This document shows positions 38,801 through 50,800 of a DNA stretch of 64,000 nucleotides, piece by piece. Position 1 is the first letter of the stretch; each line of letters opens with the position of its first letter. This DNA comes from Acanthosoma haemorrhoidale (lineage: Eukaryota; Arthropoda; Insecta; Hemiptera; Acanthosomatidae), in assembly GCA_930367205.1 (NCBI GenBank), contig OV884009.1:95377189-95441188 (forward strand), read 5' to 3'. The translations under genes were made by a program, and so were the position numbers. The notes beneath the pieces were generated by a model, which was given only the letters and a program-made list of their open reading frames with translations, made no database searches and had not been told where the DNA came from.

Positions 38801-41800
38801 ATTTAATTTCTCTAGGTTAAAGTGGGAATTTTATCTCACCAGTATATACATCTACAGGGGTTCTGGTTATCTGGTTAGAGTATTGAGGTTTCTGGTCATT
38901 TGGGCAAAGAAAAAAAAAATAAGGTTTTTATCACCTGAGTTAGCGTTTTATTTGGTGCAAACTGATATTTTTCCATAACAGCTTCAGCTAAATTTTTTTT
39001 CCTTGCGATTGCATTGGCTCTTAATCCTCTAATTTCTATTCCACCAGATTTTATTAGATTTGCTTCTTGGAAGTAGTGAGCAGCAACATCTAAATACAAG
39101 AAAATGTGCAATTGTATAAATTTGGTTCAATCAGAGGTGTAATTAGATATAGATGGTATAGGCTGATATTGTAAACACGAGTGTTATTAAAATATCAAAG
39201 TTTATCTATAAAAAATGTTTAGACACAATCCTTACCTTTCTCCTCGCCGGGAATAGATGCTATTGCTTGCAAATGTTTCTTTCCGTCAATAATTACTCGA
39301 TCAAGGGATGTAGGCACAAAGAGACCACGTGTATCTTGGAAAGCCATATGGATATGGAGCATGTTATCCATAAAAGCAACCCAATTATTGTGCCACCTCA
39401 CGGTAGCAACTTTGTCTGAAACAGTACGTTTAGTAGAACTTATTTACCATATAGTAAAATTCAATAATCTATGACAAAGGGCGTCCATTTTATAAAAAAA
39501 ACTAATTATTTTCAACGGTAACGAATTTCCCACGAACAATTGTAAATGTAATTAGCAAATTTACTGACTAGGATCAATAACGTTTGTAGCTTAAATAATC
39601 TACAAAAACATATAGTACAAAAACATATTCATTTTTATAAAATAAATATAACTTAAATATATAAATAATTAAACATAAATGAAAACCAGAAGTTGAATGA
39701 TTCCATTATAGATGAATTTATTTTCTATTTCTATTTAAATAAATTTTATTGTGATGATGAAAAAGGGGTTGTTATTTTGAGAAAGGTAATTGTGATAAAA
39801 AGTGTTGGGAAAGCTGTATCTCTTTAATGTAAGAAAAAAGTCTTTGTTCATATTTCTAGCAGAAAAAAGCTGTATCAGACCTCAATTACCAACCACTATA
39901 ACACAAACTGAATCGCCACAACCTTCCACATTACATTCAATCCCTGTAAGGAGATGATCTCAAAATAGATTTGATTTTAAAATTCAGTGCCTCTTTTGTG
40001 CTCAAACAGTAGATGAAGAGTTTTACGTAAAGGAAAAAAAACTATGTCTAGGCTTGGACAAGTATATGCTGTCGGAACCTCTACATTTGATATATCTAGT
40101 ACAAAAACTAGCGTCACTAAAAGAAAATGAATGGGAGGGTTCTGTTTTAAGACGCATGGACGTTGTAAGGGACCTTCACGCGAATGATGCATTTTACCAC
40201 CTTCATTATGAAAATGAAGAAATACAGCTGCGATGGAGGTGATTTAGAAATATTTGGATGAAAACGGTGACTGCCAGTTTTCTATGGATGAACTGATGGA
40301 GCGAATTTCATCAGACGAACAGCCAACGGTGGGTACTATTAGAGTGAGGTTGGCCCAGAAATATAGTGGCGTGTAATATTCAGCTAAACGAAAACGAGCA
40401 GTATTGTTGTCTGCATTTCTGATGTTGGCTATAAAACCTTGAACAAAGCGTGCTACTCATCAAGATGTCAGAGTGAAAAAGAAGAGCATCTAAGTATTGT
40501 ATAAACTGCTGCTGCCATTATAAAAGACGATGGCCTTTCCCAAGCATATAAAACAGAAATGTAGCAACCAACTAACCATTATCTATACCAAGTTGGGGAT
40601 ATGGTTCCAGAACCCTCACGATGTTCGTGGATACGTTGGTTTCTGGGAAAAGAAGGAATAGAATAAAGTGAAAAAAAAAACTAGTCTTTTCCCCATGCTA
40701 TAATTACTGCAATTTGAAAATGTAGGTCAGCTAGGACGCCATGCTCAGCAGTTTGCACCAACTGCCGTGGCTTCTACACAAACGGCCCACCGATTCATGA
40801 AGATTTCGAGGAAGAAGAGGGGGAAGAGACTGCAGAATTTATGTTTTACTACTGCAATAAACTACCAGTGTTACTATCATTTTTTAATGATTTTTTTCTA
40901 AGAAAATTGTAAGATTTATGGTTCTCCTCCCTAGCTATCTCCTAAAGTGTTGAACTTAAACAATATGAGATACTTTATTTTCATAGTAACATTTGTGCAG
41001 CTCAATTTTAAAAGCTCTAAACGTGTTTAAGCAAGTTTTTTTAAACTTTTTGGAAGACTGAATCAAATGAAACTACATTCAGATATATACCTCACATTCA
41101 CAAAGAACATTTTATATTAAGATATCCCAATATTTGCAATTAATATTTCAACCTGGAAAGAGTCTTGTTTCATTTCTACAACTTGGATACAAGCTAAAAT
41201 TTGATGTGATAGGTGATAAGTCTATGGAACCACAGGTAAGAAATATTTTTATGTCACTCCATATGCTTATTGGAGGTAACAGTTGGATGTAGCATAGTAA
41301 AGTACAAAATTCGAAATATCATAATATATCTGAAGTTCCCAGGCAATCCCCCCCAACTACTGATTCTAAAAAAAAATAACAGCAACTTTCTTATATAAAA
41401 TTGTGTGTACATAATTTGTAGATGCGAAGTACCTTTTCCTTCTCTCTTAAATATCTCCAGAGAAAAGCCCTTCAAGCGGGCCCCCACCCCCCGGTGGGAA
41501 AATAATTCAAATAAATAAAAACAGAATATAGAGGCTACTGGTGGCTGGTTCAACTTATTACCTTCAACATTTAGCCCCATTACAGATCGGAACAAGCCTG
41601 AGTAGTTGTAGCCCCTGAGCCGGAGTTCCTTGTAGATATCTTTGGAAGAGAGGGTGAAGGCTTTGTCATAGTGTTCGGGGGCATGGAGGGGGGCCATCTC
41701 GTAAGCGACGTCCTCCGGAATGTAGACCCTGCCAGAGACAATGGCAGCACCTCCTTCGACGATCTCGAAGTTGCCACTCACTCTCTGAATGATGACAGTG

Positions 41801-44800
41801 AAATCCACTTGACCTAAGGAATTTTAAATACGCCCATTAGATCCTTTTCAATTAGCACTCAGTGGAAAAAGTATAAGTATCTTACTGTCTTTCGTCATGT
41901 TGGTCGCTCTGAGGAAGCGGACGTTTTCAAAAACGACTGGTACTTCAATGTGATGGTCACCTTTCATCAGCGCTAGCGTCTCCCACACTAATGCCTGGCG
42001 ATAAAATAGTTGGTTACCCATGTTATTCTTGTACTTTGTTTGGAATAGTCATTAAATTAAAAATATTTTATACTGACCAGATATCCTGTAGCTGGGTATA
42101 AATTTCTGCCATCAATCATATGACCAGAAATATACTCGGATTCGTCTTCGGTTAAAGATACGGAGATTGTCCTTTCTCCAGAGCCGATTTTCTTCTGGAT
42201 TCGGTACGAGGTTACGTACCAGCTCTTATCGTGGTTCCAGCGAACCAATGGAGCGATCATAGGTGTAGCTCGTGATACTGGGTAACTCACTTTAGGGTAC
42301 AGTTTAGACAGATCCGTATCCATCCCGGCTATATACAACCTGCAAATATTCATCTCTTATGCACATATTTTAACTGTACACATTAAAGTTCATCATGGAA
42401 TGACAAGGCAATACACGTGTCGTTTATGGTTGGCAAGATGAGATATAGAATTGCTGATGGCTATGAAAAACAACCATCAATAGTTTCCAACATATTTCAT
42501 GTTTTTTTTTAAATGAAAAATCCATTAATAGATCTAAAGAACACTAGTTACTCAGTGGTTACTTATTTTGAAATATATTAATATATTAAGGACTGTATTT
42601 AAGGGTGAAATGTTTAATCACTGATTAAAATAGTAAAAAATATCCATAATAATGACAATAAACAATATTATTAATATTTTAAGCACTTATATTATTAAAA
42701 ATTAAATTTACCTTCCTATGGTGACTAAGAACGATGAACAGCTGTCACATCCACTCTTGTCCAATATTTCCAGCATGGAGTAATCTAAATTTTCATACAT
42801 TCCTTTTTGCCCCATATTCACAATGAGAATATCTTCAGCTAGAATATTTTCGTCAAAATCTATGTTAGCATTCGAGATCAATGTTTCATATATGTATGCA
42901 GCATTACATCGATCAATTTCAGCCGACGAGTTCAGCCACTTAGGACTCCTACATTTCCCATTGGCGATTATCTGAAAATAAAAAATAAATTAGTTTAATA
43001 CGATGAACAAAAAATTTTGAGTACTTAAGGCACGGGTTTTAAAACAATGATATATGCAAGTGACAAATAGCAATAAGTCTGTTGTCCTAAAGGTTGGTCT
43101 CATGGTCCACTTGCACCAGGCACCTCCACCACCTGCCGATTCCCACACAAGTCCCAATAGCCCTAAATTGAGCTACTTTTGCATTAACTGCGAGATTATG
43201 CCAAGTTCATCCGCGGATGGAGTCTCGCTCTACTTCAGGATCTTGAGAAACTCTTCTCTCTAAAATTGACGGTAGATAAATACTTCTCCATAGCCGTCCA
43301 GTGCTCTGCGTGCAGTAGTTCCAATATGATTATTTTTCTGAAAAAAAGTAGTTTGGTTTTTCTAAACATGCCTATTTTTCACTACTATGGTAGAAGTCTC
43401 CAGTAGATTTTTTCCCCTCCTGTATGAAATATCAGAGCTAATGTGTGTGCCCTATTTGGTCTCCGCAAAAACCTTGGGTTCCTAAATATTAACAGGAATC
43501 AACGCATTGTATCACTGCCCTATTGCAGACAATGTCCGCTTAAATATCCATTTAATCCAGCCAACACCACTTTGATATTTTCCACATACATTTCCATCAT
43601 CTTCGGTTTTAGTTCTTCTCTCTATGCTAAAACATTTTTGGTGGGGGTTTTCAGTGGTGAGAACAATTTTAAAGGCAAAAACCAATTCCCAGTCCAAAAT
43701 TGGAATCAGGTTCATGTATACAATGCTCCCTATGTGTTTTTCTCGTTCGTGAATATGATAGGAGGGAGGGTAATGAGTTTGACAGCCATTTTGAAAAAAG
43801 CAAGCTTGGACTCCACTGATGGAGGCACGGTGGTTCTGCCTTCAGATCGAGGAAGCCAAAGTACACTATTTTCCTCCACTGTTATAGCGTCTGTTAAGGC
43901 GATTAAACTAAAAAGAAAAATAATAATTTTTGAATCATGAACAGGACAAGCTTATTTGAGAATGAGATTTTAAAATGAACTGTGTGTGACTTGTCAAAAT
44001 CGGTAGTGTTGCCTCGTTCATCAACGGATTAGGATTGACAAATTCGTAAACCCATTATTTTTTTTTATGGTTATTTATTCACTTTTCATGGCTGATTTAA
44101 GGATATATGTGACTTGATAACCTTTTTTTTCAAAACACCCTACAGTAGGCATCTTCTTATCCAGGAATTATTATATTAAATCACTATCAAATTTTATACC
44201 TCAATTTAAAAAACTAAATGAAAACTTTTTTTCTAGGAATATAGTCTAAAATTAAAAATTATAATTATAGTCTAAAGTGAAGTTATATCAGGGTTAATTA
44301 AACTTACCTTATTGAGGGAATCCATGATTTTAGGTTTTGAGGACACTAAACATTTCGATAAAAGCGATAAATTTGACGTGATTGCGTTATGGTGTCCTTT
44401 TCCTGAAGACTGACCTGTAAAATATGTTAAGCTATAATTAAAATTAGGTTCATTTTACAATCAGACCAAGGCTTGGCAGAGAGTTCATCCATTTTCAATA
44501 ATGTAATCATATGAGGTATGGTAATTTATTTATAAACAAATATGCACACTTATCTACCCATTTAGCAAAATTTTAATATACAGTTAACTTAATGGTCCTT
44601 ACCTAAACTGACAGCAATGTTGTACGTTGCCAGAATTGCTTGCTCTGAAGTCAAGCAGCCATCAGCATAGGCGCACACCAAGCTTCCTAACGACGTCCCG
44701 AAGTATCCGTCAATTTTCAAATCAATTGAAGTCAAAAGATCATAAAAAGCAATCTAAAAATATCGTCATTAAAGTACGTTAATTTTTGTACATCCATTTA

Positions 44801-47800
44801 CGATCTCAAATAATTGCAAATAGCCACACTATTTAAGGAAAAACCTACTAAACCTATTAAATACGTAGTTTTTTATTGTTTGCTCTCGGAACTATAATTT
44901 TGCAGAATATCATGGAAATTGTAATTTGTATATATTCTATTATTATGTTTACACAGTGAGTTGATTGTTATCAGTGAGTATATAAATGAGATAAAGGGAT
45001 TATTGGGAGATCTGCTCGGGTTGATGAAAAAGAGATGTTAAATGAGGACCTGATGCAGACATATGTATTATGTCAAAACGTTCCTCACAACAATAAAGTG
45101 AATGAAAACTCTCTTTTTCATCAACCCAAGCCGATCTACTAACAAACTTATTCATTATTATTTTCATTTTTTACCGGAATTCCTTTTAAGGATTCACAAA
45201 ATTTTATCATTGGATAATGACCGTCATACGAATGCCATCTCATTGTGACTGGTAACTCGATGGTAGGTAATTTGGTAAATCCATCCTAAGTAGCTTTCTG
45301 CTGGGTGACTGAGTTCTGATCGCAAAGCTGCAGACGGATCTCATCCCATTCACAAGATGACCATCAAACCACTGAACTATCATATTCCAACGTCCCAAAA
45401 AGAGGAAAGGGGGAATCACATAGTCTTTGGGGATGGGCAGAACTTGATCTGCCAATCTGATTAACTCCGCAGCAGGCAGGAGGACGTCATCCATTAATAA
45501 ATCCAGATGAGGTTTTCGTCTCAGTTAAGTCCAGGCGCCGCTAGTGCCCAGCCTTAATCCCCAAACATATGTTATCTGTATATATGTTTACATGTAATAC
45601 CGATAGATAGAGGTATCTTGGAATAAATAAAGCAGTCTTGTAACAACGTTCTACGTGTTCTTATTACCAACCTTTCTTTGATTGTAATTCAATAAACATT
45701 ACCTTCTCAATATTCGTATATAACTATTTAAAAATAGTTTAAAACAAACATTAGTAACAAGATAAAACTACTTGTCCCATGGATCAGTAGCCTCCACATT
45801 TTTTTTTTACTTCGATGATCAACTAAATGGAATTTTTAAAAAATATCTATATAAACGTGAAGAGGCAGCTACGGGATATCATAAAAGTATCGTAACTGCT
45901 TGATTATTGGGAAAAAACTGCGTACTGGCTCTCAAAGCCACCTTCACTTATGAATTTATTTAACTTTACATTGATGTTAGCTAAGGATAAATTCCCTCTG
46001 CCCATAGTCCCCCAAAATCTACTAGAAGGAGAAATTGATTGTTCAGCAACTGTTAACATTTTTAGCAAGTTTCATATTACGTTACCCAAGATGAAACTTA
46101 CTAAAGAGATTAATGAAACTTACTAAAGAGACTAATGAAACTTATGCATGATGGCTTCGCTCTTCAGTAAGTAAACCCAAACTATAAAAAAATATTGACC
46201 TTCCTAATCCTCCGATGACCTTCATTTATGTGAAAAAAATATATTTTATTGCATGTATCTATTTGATTGAATAATCGCTCAGTTGCTATTGTTCAGTTGG
46301 ACTGCTCCAAGTTGGGGGGGGGGGGCTGCACCCTTTCGATGGATCCCTCCTCTTCAGTTACTGATCATCCCTATCATGATTAAAAAGCCCCCTTACTTTT
46401 ACAACTTCCTCCAATTCAAATCAGCGATCAAATTCTGCAATACTAGATAGATCCCACTCTTCCGACCTGTATTTCCCTTCTAACAAATCTTCTTATCCCA
46501 GCAACCTTCCATGCTGTTTCCCCTCTTGTGATGATTTCTACGTTTTATTTATTTATTTTTGTCATCTCTATTTATTTTTGTTTTTTCAATTTGTTGATGA
46601 TGGTTCTTTGTCGTAATCGCATTTGTACATAGCCATATCACGCCGTATTATACATTTGTACTTAGTTACTCATGACCTTATCAAATCTGTTTAATGTTAT
46701 GTATCTATGTATATTATTTTGTCATTCCTATGATCATCCTTGTTGTTATTCTTGGAGGGGGGGGGGGGCATGACCCAGAATAAAGATTTGTTTTCATTCA
46801 TTTCATCACTCCCATTTTGGATGTTAAAATATTTTAACTGTCGTCCCTCCATTAGATTCCTAATTATACCTATAAATAAAATATTAAAGGTAGGTCAGTG
46901 CCATAATGTGATACATTACCTGTGTTGCAACGACCGCCACAAAGTAGTGGACGGGATTTGCCATGGAGTAACTGGAATCTGCTATCATGTGTGGTATATC
47001 AATGTTTACTGCCTGGCTCATTTTCAATAGTGATTGATGAAAAATGGGGAACTGGAAAATGCTTTTATCCAATGATATCCAATTGGTAGAAAGGGCGGAA
47101 AAATGAAGGTATACATTTTTTCTCAATCCCCAGTGCTGCAAAATGATTGGATCTTATAAAAACATGTAGTTATTATATACATAAAGTCTAAATCAGGTAT
47201 GATAGTTAAATGAGAAGATTTTAAGAAACAATAGAACAGACCTCTATGTGCCGCTGCGAAAAAGATTTATCCTTAGTTAATATTGTATATCCCCTATGTA
47301 AGTGGCTGGGAATCTCGTCTTTGTGAATATCCTGCAATAACTTTATAAATTCTACATCCACACTATTTTCTTCTAGCTGAAAAACAATAGTAAATATTAA
47401 TAGGAATTGCTACTATAAGTGTGAAATTTAGCAAAAATATGGCTGATGCATAATTGTCTATATTAGCTGTTAGTGCATGTGTGAAATAGTTTCTATTTAC
47501 CAAAGATATGGCTGATTCACAATTGGCTATAATAACCGTTACTGCATGTATGAAATATATTTCTATTATTATAATTAAAGCAAGATGTGACAATGTTCGT
47601 AAAATAATGCTTTATAAAAATGTGTGGTATTTGTTATTTAATAGTCCGGATTAATTTTGAGAAATACTTACAAATTTAAAAATGGTGTCAACAGCTTCTA
47701 CGGTACGACCTGATACATTGACCAATCTGGGAATATCATCTTGTGGCAACCCACCATTCTGTTTAGTTTTAGGATTCCATTCCATGAGGGCATGGCAGTT

Positions 47801-50800
47801 CGCACCGCCAAACCCAAAGGAGTTGACGCCAACTTTCCCTCCTTCCCAGGGCGTTGGCTCCGTTACTACCTAAAAAATCAATTTTATTATTGTATTTTTT
47901 AACGTTGAAGCCACAATAGAAGGTTTAAGTTTCTTTAAAATCAGTGAAATGTATGTCCAGTTGTAGCGAAGTATATGTCATAAGAGTTAATATTAATTAG
48001 GCAGACGCATAACTACAGCCATAGTTTGTTGATTTCCTACCTCAATTTCCCCAGTGTGAAAATACTCAATATCGGATCTTGGATTTTGGATGTTGATGTT
48101 GGGTGGAATGATTCCAGTTTCCATAGCCAGTATTACTTTGGCGATGGAACATACTCCAGAACTGGGTTCTGAATGACCCAGATTTGACTTGACCGAACCA
48201 ATTTTTAGAGGCGTTGTCCTGTTTTTACAAAACACGTTATACAAGGCACGTACTTCCTCTGGGTCACCAACCTGCAATGTAAAATAAAAGTTAGATCAAC
48301 ATAATTCATATCGTTATAAATATTTTAAAACTATTTCTGCCCAGAGAACCAACCATTTTCATATGATCAGCTTTGAAACACAGAGTAGCTTCATAATTCT
48401 TTTTAAAAAAATATTAATTGAAATTTAATGGCCCAGAATAGCGGAAATATACCACTACGACATTAGTCAGAAAATCTTGTTTCCTAAGAGAAAATACAAT
48501 TTTTTATGTTCCAATCAATACCAAAAACTATGACTTTCTGCATCTTGATATTGTTTGGCTTATTCACACGTCATATTCCCACAGGTACTGGTATCGAAAT
48601 GCTACCTTTCACTTAATACCCAGTGAACCAGAAAGTTTTTTTACTTCAAAACAGGTGTGAAGGAAACGTCATTCGTCATTTTGTATTTAGGTGTTTTTTT
48701 AAAACGGCTGAATATCTCCACACAACCTGGACTACAACATAGATTTTAAAACTGCAATATTTAATATTATTTTTAAAAAAATAGCAAGACGATCTTTGAG
48801 CATACCAATCAACTTACTTATTGGCTCACTGACCTGTTATTTACAATTTTCTCCATAAATTCCGAGAACTTGCAAAATCTAATTTTTAAACGTTAAAAAT
48901 AAATATCTGAATGGTTAAGTAGGGACATTTTTATTGGGTTAAATTTCTTTAATATTTGAAAATTTGGAACAGGCAATTGGGCACCGATTATAAGATTACT
49001 CACTGAAAAAACACAAATGATTATTTAAATCATGCTGTGCGTATCATTTTTTAATTTATTTGCTCTTGTAGAAGCATTGCTCATTCGGTTATTATACTTG
49101 TTCTATTCTTATATCGTTCCATTATACTCCCCCCTCGTGAGAAAAGGGCTAATTTGCTCCTTAGCTACGTAAACCACTTAGCATTATCAACGCAGTCATA
49201 TCAGTGATGATTGGGTTCTCGAAAATAATTATGAAAGTTTCGATGAATAAGAACTAGCATTACCTTTGTTCCTGTGCCGTGGGCTTCAACCCAAGCAAGT
49301 GATGCTGGATCAACTGAACATTCTTCATAAAATTCCTGTAGAAGTTTTTCTTGAGTTTCTCCCGAAGGATATGTGATTCCTTGTTCCTTGTATCCATCGC
49401 AGTTGGTTTTAACATGGACAAGGTTAGCGTACATACGGCGCGCATTATTTTTTTTCTGTATAAACACTGCGGCAATGGCTTCAGATCTGCAGTACCCATC
49501 AGCTGCGAATATAACAGATCTTGTTAATAATAATTATAGCAGTAATAAAAAAGAAAGGCTATGAGTAATATTAAAATATTAATTACCTTCTTCATCAAAG
49601 ACCTTACACCGTCCGTCGCGGGAAAGGACACCCAGCCTGGCGAACTGGAGGGATACATAAGGATGGAGGCAGAGGGTGCACCCTGCGATCAGAGCACTGT
49701 CACAGTAACCCTCCCTTATAGCGCTGTAGGCCTGCTCGAGCGCGTACATGCTAGAGGAACACGCAGTGTCCACCACGTAGCTCGGACCTCAAACAGACAA
49801 GCATCAACTAGCATATACACACATTATGTCAATAGTGGTTTAAAATTTTTTCTCCCTTATTTATCAAGTTTAGCATTAGTTATTGCCTTTCTTTGAAATA
49901 GTATTGGGGCATTCGTTTTTGTTTGACTGTGGGCTCAAGGCAGAAACTAGATATTAGGGATAGCCCAGGTTCGGGTCTGTTAATAATTATAAATATTAGT
50001 GGGGCCAATACCACATCATTGGCCCTGATTTCTCATTTAAAAACGGTATATTAAAAAAAATTCTAATATTTTCATATTATACCTTAACATTGGCAAAGCA
50101 GTTCTCGGAAAATTAACTTAGGGGTTGCTCTGCGACCCTGCTGCTTGCATCTGTGTACATTGGGTACGGTCTCATGGAGACTGGCCGATATAATTCATAT
50201 TGGGAAGGTCGTCATTCGAAGCAATGGGTTCAAGTTCCGATCTTGCCAAGTAATTATTGCTAATTATAAATATTAATCACCATATCAATTTCTCACTTAA
50301 AGACAATCTGAATGTATAACGGCAGCGGTTGTAAACTACAACTCCAGTATGATATTCCTTTTATAGGCGTTATGACTGCAAAAAACAGTTGATGAATTTT
50401 TGAATTATAATCCATTAATGTAACTCGTATTATCTATTGTTGATATGGACGTGGAAATATTTATTTTGATACCTCACTCAATGCGATAGGAAAATTTATA
50501 ATTAAGAAATAGTTGATTAATTGATGAGTCTTCTTTATTTTTCATGGTTTGCTTTAATTTTTAGGGCATTAATGACCCAAAAAATAATCTCGTGTTCAGT
50601 TCAATTGAAAATACAATTTATTTTTTTGTAGTTATAGTCTAAAGTAAAATTCTTATAATTAATCAAAAAACCCAGATATTGTACACAGGTGGTCTGAAAA
50701 GTTTCCAACCTCAACATGAAGATGATAATAAAATAAATAAAAGCTAGTGAAATAAAAGCTAAAATAATAGCTAGTGAAATAAAAGCTAAAATAAAAGCTT

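Noticed and set aside
41254..41561. Extension of the DH exon frame beyond 41562
   Set aside because: The donor tgaag|gtaat and phase with the next exon fit FAS; the extension reads unlike FAS.
43443..43940. A 165-codon plus-strand frame in a FAS intron as a nested gene
   Set aside because: No domain, no signal and no partner exons seen; a minus-strand shadow frame of similar quality exists.
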